Assembly (NCBI GenBank): GCA_029449245.1
Contig: JANATF010000003.1
Coordinates: forward strand, 1,736,001-1,800,000
DNA length: 64,000 nt
Direction: 5' to 3'
From: Mortierella alpina
Lineage: Eukaryota; Mortierellomycota; Mortierellomycetes; Mortierellales; Mortierellaceae
The notes beneath the pieces are model-generated. The model was not told the DNA's origin and searched no databases. It saw only the letters and a list, made by a program, of their open reading frames with translations. Numbering within the stretch: the first letter of the stretch is position 1; each line of letters starts with the position of its first letter. Below are positions 1 to 11,484 of this stretch, one piece after another. Both the position numbers and the translations under genes were made by a program.

Positions 1-10
1 TCGCCTTTAG

Positions 11-1482
11 GAATGGATACGCTGCGGACAGGTTCTAGCGGGGCTACAGGTCCACATCCAAACCGTACCAGCGTGCAATCAACGGCGAGTTCAACCGGAG
101 GAAAGTCCAGCTCGCACAGCAACACAAGTGGGGTGCCCACGGTGACGGAGGAGCAAGTCATCCGAGCGCTTCAGGATCGACCGGCTCAGGATGCGGTGCT
201 GCAGCTCTATTTGGCCCAACATGGCGACCCCAATATTGTCGATGGGAATGGAAATTCGCTATTGCATCTTGCCATCATCGCCCATTCGCAGGCTAGCCTC
301 GTCTTTCTTCTTAACGCGCCCGACATTCGCTTGGAGCATGGCTCCCCCATCAGTCCGCTCTACACTGCCGTTCGTTTTCGCTCTTGGAAAGCGGCCCAAC
401 AATTGTTAATCCAAGGAGCGAATCCGAATGTTCATGACGAACGCGGAGTTTCCGTTTTACATATTGTATTGCTGTTCATGACCAAAGGCGACACTCTGGC
501 GGAAGAGGTTGTCCATCTCCTCTGCGAGAACAAGGCCGATGTGAACTGTATCGCAAGCGACAAGAAGATCATCCCGCTTCTCACCGCGGTTGATCGTGAG
601 CTGTGGGCCGAGGTTGAAATCCTCATGGCCTACGGAGCCAACCCTTACCTGATCTGGGGTCGGGATAGACGCCAGAGCTCAGGCTTTAGTCAGGTCGAAG
701 GAACCCTCTCAAACGGAACGATGACGACAGGGTATTTCAATGATCCCCTGTGGGAGGCCGTTAACGATGACAAGGTCCATCTCGTGAGGCTACTCCTCAA
801 GTTTTATTACGCGCCCACCAGTTTTGCACCAGCGCCATCCTCGCCGTCACCATCGCCCTCTTCAACACAGTCATCGCAGTCGTTCTTTGGACCACAACAT
901 ACTTTTATACACCACTCAGCGGCTTCCTCTTATACCACTAACAATGGAAGCAGTGGCAACATCAACATCCCCAATTTACCACATGGAGGATCGGTCCCGA
1001 TGCCGTTCGCCGGCGGTGGAGGTCACGGAACACCGCCTTCGATTCCATCGCCGTCCTCTGCCCAGTCTTCGCCGGGATCGGCCGCCTTGACAGGGTACAT
1101 GAGCCATCGGGTCAACGCTGCAGAGAGTGTTGGCTCGCCCAAGTTAAACGCCATTCAAGGCGGAAGCGGCCATGTTGGATCCTTTACAAACGCAAGTGCC
1201 AATGCCAATATGGTCGCCAATCCCATCTACGTGATCACACCCAAGGTACTCCTTCAAGCACTCACGCTTGCCAAAGACCTGGGCCATCACGATTGCCTCC
1301 AAATCTTGTCAAGGCCAGAGGTGACGCTGAAGGAAGGCACACTTTATGGAACAGGAAGCTTTGGTTACAACCAACTCCTTGGGATCGTCCACAGCCCGAA
1401 TCATGGTGGACATGGACATGGTCATGGAGCTGGAAAGGAGCATCGAAATCTGATGCAAAAGTTGACAAGTCTTTTCAAGTGA
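11..1482 (+). CDS. Ankyrin-repeat protein, C-terminal part
   Basis: The reading frame is open from the window edge to a TGA at 1480-1482. A splice acceptor (TTTAG) sits at 6-10, so this is probably the last exon of a gene that begins upstream; the first ATG in frame is at 13. The N-terminal 220 residues contain about four ankyrin repeats, seen as GNSLLHLAI, SPLYTAV, GVSVLHIV and IPLLTAV each followed by a helix and a GANPN-type turn. Ankyrin repeats mediate protein-protein contacts. The rest is low complexity, rich in Ser, Pro, Gly and His, with a short helical patch near residues 400-430. No catalytic domain is visible, so the specific role is unknown. It is convergent with the zinc transporter gene downstream. 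Confidence 0.8.
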
Positions 1483-1866
1483 ACTTTTTTTATTTTGGAA
1501 AAAGATGCCCCCCATCGGAGACCTTTCTTCATATATATTTATATACCTTGTAGCCCTCCTCATCACACCCTTCCTCGACCTATCATCCTTTCCCCCCCCC
1601 CCCCCCCCCCCCACTACCCATTTTGTTACTGAGTTTTTCTTATTGTTTGCTGTTGTGCTCTTGCGGTACTCAGGTATCATGGTGCGCGTACAACCTGTAT
1701 TATATTCATCAAGACAATATCTTTGTCAACAAGGAGGCCTTCATGCCTCTGTTTATATAAAACGATGCTATTGTGTGGATGAAAAGGGAAAAAACCCCCC
1801 AAAATACTAATAAATCTCTCGTCCGCTGCAGAATATTATTGACGGTTGAAAGTGGGAAGCTCCTCC
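1483..1866. other. Intergenic, convergent 3' ends, with poly-C tract
   Basis: This is the shared 3' flank of two convergent genes. It holds an uninterrupted run of 21 C at 1592-1612 and an AT-rich stretch with an AATAAA-like signal near 1808. No coding frame is supported. Confidence 0.6.
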
Positions 1867-3991
1867 CTATGCCCACCGATTGGGTTCACTCCGAGCATGG
1901 GTCTGGACCTCTTGCTCCATCTCACTCTCACTTTCGTCTCCACTTCCATCTTCGCTCAATAACCGATTCTGGCGATATTGGTTCAATGGGGTGCCTGCAC
2001 GATGGACTTGTGTCGCTGTGTTGTGCAGAGGTGAGTGCGTAGGGTGCTGGTGCTGGTGCTGATGTTGATGGTGATGTTGGTGTTGGTGTTCTTGATGAAC
2101 ATGATGATGATGATTATGATGATGGTGCTCCGACTCATCCTGATCCTCGTCGCCAATCGAAAAGATAATATCCTTGTCATGCCTCGCCAGGGTATCCATA
2201 GGGGAAGACGAAGAAATCATAGTCTTTGAACCACACGCTGCAATTCCAGATCCGGTAATCACGGCCGTCTGGTCAGACTCGACACGGTGAAGGGGCGCGT
2301 TCAACCGGGGGCGAGAATGTGAATATAACTCGACTTGGATGGTAGCCTGCTTTATGCCGTACCGGGTCTTCACCATCCTGCGTGCACGCTTCACAATCGC
2401 GGATGCTTGCTTCAAACCGTGGACCTCGGGTTGCAGGTAAATGGTCCCTGCCATGGCAACTTTTCCAATCGTCAAGGACCACACATGCAAAGTCTTGACT
2501 TCTAGGACACCTGGGATGTCACAGATGGCTTCTTTGATCTCCTCGGTGTTCAGATTGCGCGGGACACGCTCCATGAGGATCATTACTGACCGCTTGAACA
2601 CGCTGATAGTTGTTCCGATTACCAGGATCGAAAAGATAAACGTGCAGATCGGATCCAGGTACGTCAGGGAAGGATAAAAGGTGATGAAGAGGGATGAGAT
2701 GAGCACACCGATGGAGGAGAGTAGGTCGCCGAGGACGTGAAGGGTGGCGGCGGTGATATTAAGGTTGACGTGATGGTGATGGTGATGGTGGCCGTGGTCG
2801 TGAATCGCCGCTGGTTTAAGCGTAGAACCATGGTCGTGCTCGTGATCATGATCAACGTCCATCTGCAGTGGCGCGTGGTCTGGATGTGTATGGCTGTGTC
2901 CGTGTCCGTGGTTGTGTCCGTGTCCGTGTCCGTGTCCATGCCCGTGACCATGCTCGTGATCATCGTCACCATGGTGATGATGATGGCCTCCAAGGACAAA
3001 CATGAGCCTAGGAAGAGCAAAGTGGTTGATTAACAACTGCTTTGGCTTTGAAACAGCCTTCCACTGCTTTCCAAATACAGCTGACAATTGCTCCTTACAC
3101 TATATTGACAAAGACGCCCAGGCCTGCGATAATAGACATGGTCTTGCCATCGACATCGATTGGGTGACGCACACGATTGTATGCCTCGACGACCAGCAGA
3201 AATGTGAGGGCCCAGATCAAGAAGATGGAAAATAATGCTCCAAGGACCTCCGCGCGGTGGTATCCAAATGTGTGTGTCGCGGTTGGGGGTCGGTGCGAGA
3301 GATATATGGCCGCAAGCGAGATGATGAACGATGTGATATCTAAGAACACAAGCAATACGATTCCAGTAAGTCTTCTCACTCTTCATCCTTCGTCCATGTG
3401 TCACTACTTCTCCTGTGTTCTCTCGGGATGCACTGTATCGCGCTCAAATTCTGATCCTGGCTGAAAAGGAGTGTTCGACAAACTCAACACCTTGGCCAGC
3501 ATGAAAATAGGGTCGGGGGTGCCTCCATTCTGTTTACCTGTGAGCAAGTGGAAAGAGTCACTCAGGAGCGCCAGGGAATCGGACCAAAGCCCTCCTACAA
3601 GCTCAACTACAAAGAACGTTGAGCAGAGTCCAATGGCAATCTTGAGCCGCATCTTGTCTCTCTCCGACTCCTTGAGCTCTTCCAGCGAGACGGGTTCGTC
3701 TTCGTCATCGTCTTCGTTGTCGTCCGGAGCGCGAAGCAGCTGGCGCTCATGGTCGCCGTCTATCGAGTGCGAGCACCGCTGGCTATGGGTGACAACATTA
3801 TCATCTGGCCCTGACGACGAGGAAGATATCGAATCGTTCACTGTTGATCCTGAAAGTTTGGTCTTGTTGCTCTCCACGTGCTGGTGTGCAATTTCGTTCA
3901 TACGCACCGAGGACTTTGTCTGGGCTGTGCTTTGGTCCATCAACGGCAGCAGTGGTTCATCGTCATCGTGCACCCTGACATGATTGACCAT
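1867..3991 (-). CDS. Zinc transporter of the cation diffusion facilitator family (Zrc1/Cot1/ZnT type), His-rich
   Basis: Three exons: 3991-3538, 3339-3099 and 3007-1867, giving 611 aa. The junctions restore the typical CDF sequence (LLSDSFHLLTDITSFIISL and FVNIVLMFVLGG). CDF proteins exchange cytosolic Zn2+ for protons across vacuolar or secretory membranes. The metal site residues appear as SDSFH in TM2 and HVLGDLLSS in TM5; FGYHRAEVLGAL follows TM3. The N-terminus (about 140 aa) is acidic and disordered. The TM4-TM5 loop, residues about 239-315, is a long HGHG/His tract as in zinc carriers. A second His/Gln tract lies in the cytosolic tail at about 524-549. The start at 3991 is the first ATG after a pyrimidine-rich leader. 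Zinc is the likely substrate; cobalt or manganese cannot be excluded. Confidence 0.93.
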
Positions 3992-5140
3992 TGGATAAGG
4001 CGAGGGGGTTGTTGTGCTTGAACGGCGCCGTATGCTTGATGTGTAGTGGGTTTTGTCTTGTGTGTGTGAATTTTTTTTCTTGAAATCAGGCAAAGCTTGG
4101 ACCTTTTGTTCAGGGAGAGTGGGGAGAGTGAGTCGTGTCAATTGGAGATGGAGGAGGGGAAGAGGAAGCACAGACGACGCAGACTGATGGGGGACGAGAC
4201 AGAGATGGGGCAGCTGAGGAATGAAAACGAGAGGAGAGGAGACAAGGATGAAAAGATTGCAAAGGACGAGGACGGATGAAAAGATCGTAAGGAGCAACGA
4301 CAGGCCCTGGTCGCCATGTCAATCTCTCTGTTTCGCTTTTTAGGTATTTGTCTCTCGCGCCTATGAATAGTCAACTACAAGCGCACGGCACGCTTGAAAT
4401 AGCCCCATCATCGGCCAGTAGGGTACTCGCGTTGCATACCCTGATCTGGTGTCTTTTTTACACAGCACGGTTGCCGGCAGAAACGCTGTCTCGCTTAGGC
4501 GTCTCGCCCATGCCCTGAAGTATCCCCTTTGAGAGACCACGATGATCTTCAGCGAGCATCCAGAGTGGGTACACTCCAAACCCCTTGGTCTCGATTTTGC
4601 CTGCTGCCCAGGTTCCTGCAGCCACAGCCAAAACCTCGAGCATGGCGCATCGGGAGGTGGCAACTTAAAAAAAGGAGCCGCCCTTGTGGAAGACCCGAAG
4701 GCCAATGGCTCTCCAATACTAGGATTCCTATTCTTTCTGGCCCCAGGAAGGATGATCATGGCTGCCTCACACTACCACACATCTCATCCTGGTTCGCTCA
4801 CGTCCAATAGCTTAGTACATGACAAATGTTTTGATCCACGGGCCTGGTTGATCCTCGACCGACCTTCTCTGATCCTTTACGACCCTTGCATGCTTCCGGA
4901 TTGCCTCAGATATGCTTAGCTGCTGTTCTCGTACGTGCTCAAACCCAGTTGTACCAGCGTATAGTGATAAATGGTATGGCGATGAATGTGCACAACTTTT
5001 ATCACGGCTCTCCAACAGATGACCAGTAACCCGTTTCGCCTCACTATCTCAGTCTAATCCTTGACTACGTTCTTCCTGCTCTTTACTCTTTCTCTTCAAA
5101 TACCTCAATACACTTGTTGCTCCCTACCACCCATAGAACC
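3992..5140. other. Intergenic, divergent promoter region
   Basis: Both flanking genes point away from this stretch. The part near 4050-4300 is purine/pyrimidine biased, as expected for the transporter's leader. I see no gene, RNA or repeat here. Confidence 0.5.
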
Positions 5141-8100
5141 ATGTCTGATTACTACGACTCTTGGTCAGCGAGCAGCAATAGGAAAAGGAATCCAGCTCGC
5201 CCTCACCTTCGTCCTGGGGCAGCAGTAGACCGTGCAAGACCACGACATCTTCTGCCGGAGCAGGCTTCGCCCAATACAGCAATGCCTCCTGTTTTGGGAG
5301 CTGCAACGAGCTCTTTCGACATAGCCACATCCAAAACTCAAATAACAGCCACTTCGCCACAGCCTACGTATCCTCTCCCATCTTTCTCGCCGGCTCCACA
5401 TAGTGCTGACTCGTCATGGAGCGTTGGCCATGCAGGAACAGCGTCCAATTGTGAATCCAGAGCAACCTCCGAGGAGGCAAGACGTTCCTCCTTGACAAAG
5501 AGACCCAACAGCGTCTGGAGGTTCTCACGGATATTGTTTGAAGCAGCAAAAAAGCCGGCCTTTAGGGAAGACGTATCCTACGACACAGACTTTGAGGATG
5601 CAGATCATGACGAGGATGACGAGGATGACGAGGAAGACGATATGGAGGAAGATGCTGAAAGTCGATCTAGCTATCTCGCCCTGAACCCTACAAGCACTAC
5701 ACCAAGAGCCTCAGTCATATCACCGGCCATCAATAATCAAAGACGGTCTGTATTTTTTTCAGAGTATCAGCCAAGGCTACTCAAGGTTCGCGAACTGGAT
5801 AATGAGAATACCATTGAGCAAGTCGGCGCGCTCGAGGGTCCTCCGTCGTCTCCATCATTTCTTGATTCTGTAGCAAGGTCACATCCTTCGCTGCTGGCAC
5901 TATCACCTACAATGTCGCCTCGTGCGGTATTAGACCACCCACTGTCCACATCAACATTCAACGCTAGACTACACCCAATTTCTATAATGCGCTCCAGCAG
6001 TCATACTGCAGCGATTGAACAAGGATCTGCAAAGCCAGGAAATGAAGACCCTTTCCCAACGACTACGACGATGTCAACGGTAGCGAAAACAACACCGATA
6101 CCAGCAACGACAACTACGACGGCTAGGCGTAAGCAAGGGCAGTTACAACCTCGACCATGGTCTCAAGTTATTTGGCAGTCTCCTGTTTTGGGCGATGTGT
6201 CAAGACTGCAAAACACTCAGCATCGACGCACTGGCTCGAGTGGACTGTATGCCGCATGCTCGGCATTGTCAAATGACATTTTCTCTAACGGTCCGAACTC
6301 GCCAGCAAAAAACAAGGAAGGCGATGGCGACAAAGCCAAGGACGTTGACAAAACTGTGCGAATCAACATTGAGCGTGATTTATTGGACGCAGGTGCCACG
6401 TCGGGCGGTAAGAGTTCGCTCCAGCGCCTGTCACTGGTACGGCCACCTGAGGGCGGCCACACGCATTTCCCCCTTGTTTCTAGTACTCAACGACGCGAAC
6501 CCATTCACGGCCGCAGTATGCAAAAGAACAGGCTATCGCTTGGACCTGCTTTCTACGCCTCACTTGAGCCGGTTTCGCTTACGACTACCACGCCCTTCAC
6601 GCCAAGAGTCAGTAAACGACAGCATCTGATTCGTCTACCAGCGAGACCACAATCAGTGCTCATCCCTTCCAGTCCTCGTCCTTATTCTCAAGGACCAGCC
6701 TTTCAGCCGGTCGCCATCGAAACCTCAAAGCGTCAGCGACATCGTAGCCAGCAGTTGGACATAGTAAGAGGCAGGTCACCGCTGCCGGTCCCAATCCCCT
6801 GGGAGCAGTTTCAACGGTTGGCGCCAATGAAATCTGAGGATAATTCGCGCACGTTCCATGGCCTTGGTTCCTTACCGACCGTTGAACCCCCATTACCTCG
6901 TGGAGGTTCCCAGGATGGCTCACTTGAAGGCTCCACCTCGGTGTCGGTGTGGCCCGAGAGTATGACCCCGCAAAAGCTGCCGAATTTGCCACAGCAGGGT
7001 GCACTTTCGAGCCAGCAACAACAGCAGCAGCAGCAGCAATGGCAGGGTCAGACCCCGCGGCGCCAGCGCAACTCGCGCTTTCTGTCTGCTCTGTTTGAAT
7101 CGCCATCGTCCTTCTTCAAAAAACCGTCTCTGTCACCTTCGCAACCCTCGTCAGTGATGTCCTCGCCCAAAAGTGGCGTCATATCCAGCTCGCCGGCATT
7201 CACCTCTCGCTTTCGAACCTTGAACCTCACTCCGGATTTGTCAGATGCAAGTCAGCACGCTCACACACATCAGCCGATGCGTTATGAACAACAACAGCAG
7301 CGACACGGACTGCCTATGCTACAAACACGGCGATCGTTGCCAGCTCGCGCCTTAAACAACAACACTAGTACCAGTGCAGTTGGCACCAGCAAAGTCCTAA
7401 TGCCTGCTCATCCACCACCGACCACCTCCACCTCCACGACCCCTCCAAAGTCATCCTCTCTCTGGCAACGAAACTCGTCGTCAGCACTTTTTCCATTTTC
7501 ATTAGTCTCTTACGAATCCGGTGGATTGCTAGGTGGCATCAAGAACACGAGCTCTACCATCTGCACAAACGCTCCTTCTTCCGTCATCGCACCAGGCACA
7601 CCCCTTCCGCCCGGGACAGTCGTCACCACCGGTGTACCATCTCCACCTACTTCACTACGATCTGGAAACGTCAATGCCACTATTATGAGTAGCAGTGCCA
7701 GAAGCAGTAGAAGCAGCAGCGGAGCGAGCGAGAGTAACGTTGGGTCTCTAGATAAGTGTACTCCTACCACGGCCAAGACTCCAACCAAAGTCGAAAGTCC
7801 GCAAAGGGATATTGCCTTGGGTTCCGGGGGAGGCGATGGCGATGCCGATGACGAGGGTTGGGGTGATGGAGCTGATGAGAGTGCCCATGATGTGAAAGTC
7901 GGGCTCAAGACTGAAGCTAAGCACGACTCGACCATGCTCCTAGATGGGTCCGTGATGATCCAAAAGAGCCACGTGGCCGTCTACGAGATCAATCCCCGGT
8001 GGGGGTCTAGATTGATCATGCTCTTGGTGACCTTGGGAGGGTTGCTGTGCGTTGTCAGCGGCGGTCTATGTGTTGAGCATCACTGCAGGGATTTACAGCT

Positions 8101-8488
8101 CTGTTCGCAGGATTATCAGACCCATGGAGACTGGTGTGGCCCTTCAGGTAAGAGGACAGAGAGCGTTTTTTTTTTTGACGGCGGGTTCAACCAGACGACT
8201 GATTCTGCTATTTCTGCATTTGCAACGCCAATGCTTATATGACATAGGCGTGGAAGGTGCGCCATATCTGCTTGCGGTAGGGTTATTCATGTGCACGTTC
8301 GGTTTTTATGCACTGATCCACCTTCGATCTCCCATTTCCCGCCTGGTCGGGTACAGTGGTGAGTATTTCGGCCTCTTTTTTTGTTGCCTTGGCAGGCAAA
8401 ATGAAGTCGCTGATGCACTGCAAAATAACGTCTAATGCTTCGTACTTTCTTCATGGCAACGTCCGCAGAAATTGATCAGTTTCTCTGA
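5141..8488 (+). CDS. Large disordered protein with two C-terminal transmembrane helices
   Basis: Three exons: 5141-8147, 8248-8358 and 8469-8488, giving 1045 aa. The last exon encodes only the final residues and stop. Residues 1-940 are low complexity (Ser, Pro, Thr) with an acidic EDDEDDEEDD run near 155-170 and a poly-Gln run near 625-634. Two hydrophobic helices, about 956-978 and 1009-1028, flank a short loop with four cysteines (HHC, LQLC, DWC), suggesting a disulfide-bearing lumenal or extracellular loop. The long N-terminus would then be cytosolic. I do not recognise the family. The basic, Ser-rich N-terminal region resembles a phosphorylated scaffold, but no known domain supports that. 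The ATG at 5141 is preceded by AACC, a reasonable context. Confidence 0.75.
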
Positions 8489-8928
8489 GGACCTGAACTG
8501 CCTATGCTGTAGGCAGGTAGTAGTACTTTCTGGCATATCGCTCTTGTAGTTCCCTCACACTCCATACCCGAAAAACAAACCACACGCTATCACTGCGTCG
8601 ATGTGATGATATGTGGAATGTGAAATGGAATCCAATATCCCAAGTCCAGTGTGTGACATCGTACGCTCAAGGTGGATCTAAGCAACTTTTCGAGACGGTC
8701 GCATTTCAATCTATGGTACTTTATTTAGAGGCGCCTGCCTCAATCGCCAAGCATCCTTGTCGTCCTTTCTCGTAGTGGTCCAGTAAAAACAAAAAAACAC
8801 AATCCAGTTTCGCAAAGATGTGTTTCCGGGGGGCCTGTGTCGCTTGAGTTGTGTCGTCTGCTCCATCCTCTTCCTTTGTTGTTGTGGTTGTTTGTGGTTG
8901 TTTTTGTTTGTTTCTTACAGTCAGTCGT
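8489..8928. other. Intergenic, convergent 3' ends
   Basis: This is the 3' flank of the two-helix membrane protein gene and of the complex I subunit gene. There are GT-rich and T-rich runs near 8870-8920. No coding frame is supported. Confidence 0.5.
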
Positions 8929-9659
8929 TTATGCAGACTCGGCCTTCTCAATCTTCCTCCAGCCCTCAACCCTCTTCTCCTTGAGAGCGGTCATGTACAA
9001 CTCAACCAAGTGGCGACAGTTCTGGTAATGGTTGACGCCCTCAGCACGGTAGCACTTCTTGAGCTCCTGCTGCACAATGCGGCCCTCCATCGCGTTGATC
9101 CAGGACTCACGGACAGCGAGAGCACGGGAACGGAGAACGGCTATTATATAAGCAAGAAACGGAGGCAAACGCAAAGTGTATGTTTTCGTTGACGATGAGT
9201 ATCAAGTTGCGATATAAAAAGGTTGATGAGAAAAGTCCAGTGTCCTGTCCGCGAGACTCTATTGCTCGTAGAAATGAGACAAGGTTGGAAAAAGAGTGGT
9301 GTCCTGCTCTGAATCAAGAATATCCTTGCATCCAATCTAGACCTCCAAGGCTGGAGCGCAATGAATGAGAAATGGGGCGCGTGTTTGCTTGTCCCTGGTA
9401 GTTTATCGCCAAGGCTATAGAGGCCAGCCCAGGTGCCCCATTCCAGCTGAGGTAAAGATCTCCAGGTTCCTGCAAGAATATTCAAAGCTTCATTGCACTG
9501 GCTGTGTGTCCTGCTCCCGATTCGGCTCCTTTTAGATCAAGCAGTTGAGCAGTGTGTCCCCTTACCGGCCTTGTCGCTGGGGTCGACCTCGGACAGAGGG
9601 GTGACATCCTCGAATTTGCGTTGGGTAGGGTACTCCCAGCTGTCAGCGGTGGCGGCCAT
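8929..9659 (-). CDS. NDUFB10: NADH:ubiquinone oxidoreductase 12 kDa subunit (NDUFB10/PDSW type)
   Basis: Two exons, 9659-9566 and 9140-8929, join in phase at DKA|AVLRSR and give 101 aa. This is an accessory subunit of the membrane arm of mitochondrial complex I. The C-terminal half has the family signature: RESWINAMEGRIV, then KCYRAEGVNHYQNCRHL, with two cysteines in a CX11C arrangement. This cysteine pairing is typical of subunits that fold in the intermembrane space. The length is close to that of fungal 12 kDa subunits. No cleavable presequence is obvious, as is usual for such subunits. The gene is divergent from DPM2, with 268 bp between start codons. Confidence 0.88.
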
Positions 9660-9927
9660 TGTGATGGGTGTGGTGAGGTTGATGAGTGAGTGGAGAGATG
9701 GAGAATGGATGCGATGACAAAAATCCGAAAGTGCCAAAGGGCGATCATGCCCGAACGGGGTGGCTTTTTGGGTGCGAGGGTTGAGTGAAGAATCACGTAC
9801 ACTCATACGTGAGCTCAGTTTTCGAGCAGGGCTGCTTCAAACTTCCTTTGTAAAAGCAGCGGACTGATTGTGCTACTCCCATCCATCCCTGTAACACTTC
9901 TTCCACTCTCTATTCAGCGATACGACC

Positions 9928-10494
9928 ATGGTAAAGCAACAGCCGCATGAAGAAAAAAAAAAAAGAAGTGAAATGAAAATGCAGGGAGCAGCAATTGTTC
10001 GATGGAAGAGCATCACCACCATCAGCACTTTCCGCGCATCGTTAAACGCCTTGACAGAAGCAACTTTAGAGTGATGTAGACTGATTCAGAAAACCACAAC
10101 TGTTTTGCGTTATAGGCCAGTGGACAGGATAAAGTCGTGGGCGCGTCTCTGCTGACGTTCAGCACCGTTGTCTTTGTCTACTATACCTTGTGGGCTATTG
10201 TCATGGTACAGTTTCCACATCACATCACATCCTCAGTACTCCAACGCGCACTGCGAGAAACCCAACCATCGCGAGATGAAAGGAATCGCCTTTCTACTTA
10301 CGCCCACCCAAACTTGCCTGCTCCAATAGCCTTTCGTTGACGAGACCTACTTCCTTCATGACTACTTCCCCCCACGCGAATACGCGATCCGCCTACCCTG
10401 CGTCCTTTTGGTGTTTGGTTTGACCGTCATCCTGACCTTCCTTTCCATGATTATGATCAAGAGCAAGAAGAAGGTCGAGAAGAAGGCCGCTTAA
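9928..10494 (+). CDS. DPM2: Dolichol-phosphate mannose synthase regulatory subunit DPM2
   Basis: Three exons: 9928-9930 (the ATG alone), 10116-10205 and 10330-10494, giving 85 aa; human DPM2 has 84. The protein reads M-ASGQDKVVG, then FVYYTLWAIVM|PFVDETYFLH and FFPPREYAIRLP-type residues between two membrane helices, ending in a lysine-rich tail KSKKKVEKKAA. DPM2 stabilises the DPM1 catalytic subunit and DPM3 in the ER membrane for synthesis of dolichol-phosphate mannose, the mannose donor for N-glycans, O-mannose and GPI anchors. The first intron follows the start codon directly (ATG|GTAAAG). Without it the conserved first helix would lack an ATG in frame. DPM3 lies next door, convergent. 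Confidence 0.9.
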
Positions 10495-10830
10495 AGGACA
10501 ATCAAGCATTCTCTGTTCACCTTTAAGGTCCAGTGGAACAACACATGTTAAACCCTACCGAGGAGGGGGAGGCCGACTTTTTCATTTCGCCAATAGTAAC
10601 CGAGACTTCTTACCTAGAACCAGCTCGCGTTCCGCTCGCGATTTGTACACTTGCAACTCATGTCATCATACAATACCACGTCTTTTTTTTCTTAACAAAT
10701 TGCCTTGCTTGTTTATGCGGTTATAATAATATAATGAGTTGAATAACGATGGTTGAGCGTCGACGTGGCAGCAAGGGGCTGGTCAATGCTGCTTGAGTAA
10801 AGGCGGGAAAAGCTCCGTAGAGGGGTTTTT
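10495..10830. other. Intergenic between convergent DPM2 and DPM3
   Basis: This 336 bp stretch carries the 3' flanks of both genes and an AT-rich patch near 10680-10745. Nothing coding is supported. Confidence 0.5.
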
Positions 10831-11317
10831 TTAAATCGTCACACCCTTGCTCCTCAGATCGCTCTGGGCTTGCGAGATTTGCTAAGAAGATAAAGTGGAG
10901 GGTATTAATGTCCGAGCACTATAATGATGAATGGGGAAGAGCAGGTCAACTCAACAAAAACTACAAGGCATTTTACCACTTGGAGCTCGTCGTACGCTTC
11001 AGGGCAATCGCGGAACGTCAGGACGTGGTATCCAATGTTTCCAAGGCTGTAGGCACCAAAGGTGACCAGGGCCCACCAAGGAAGCTGAACGCGAAAAAGA
11101 AGAAGAATGTGAATTGCGAGTTGAGAACTTGCGGCGCGGTCATGTTTCATGTATGCAGTTCAGAAAGGGAGCCTTGAGAGGAAGGATATCATACAACAAG
11201 GAGTGTGAATTCCTGGACAGTCTTCGGCAGAGTGATGGGTAACCACTGGAACAGCAAGGCAAGGTATATGGTGGCAGTGATGCCAAAGAAAGCTGCTGCT
11301 TCAGTTGCGCGTGTCAT
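10831..11317 (-). CDS. DPM3: Dolichol-phosphate mannose synthase subunit DPM3
   Basis: Three exons: 11317-11195, 11084-10977 and 10881-10831, giving 93 aa; human DPM3 has 92. The N-terminal half has two hydrophobic segments. The C-terminal half has the family core GAYSLGNIGYHVLTFRDC followed by ELQVQISQAQSDLRSKG, which aligns without gaps to the human ELQSQIQEARADLARRG. That alignment chooses the GTAAAA donor over a GTGGTA alternative. DPM3 tethers the catalytic DPM1 subunit to the ER membrane through this coiled tail. An in-frame ATG upstream would add about 20 residues, but the MTRATEAAAF start matches the family's usual start (MTK). The gene is divergent from SEN15, with only 167 bp between start codons. 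Confidence 0.9.
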
Positions 11318-11484
11318 TGTTGAATGTGAGGTGGATGCGAAGATTCGTGAATTGTTGATGAAAGGTGAGGAGAGCAAGGTTCAGAGAGGAGCCACCAACG
11401 AACCTCGGCAATCATGTGACCTTTTTCTTTTGTCTCCCAACGTTTCTCATTCTGCAACTTCCACAAGAGCTGTTAGGCAATGCC

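Noticed and set aside
1592-1612. Poly-C tract as an assembly gap or regulatory site
   Set aside because: Flanking sequence is continuous and it lies in a 3' flank; no evidence for either.
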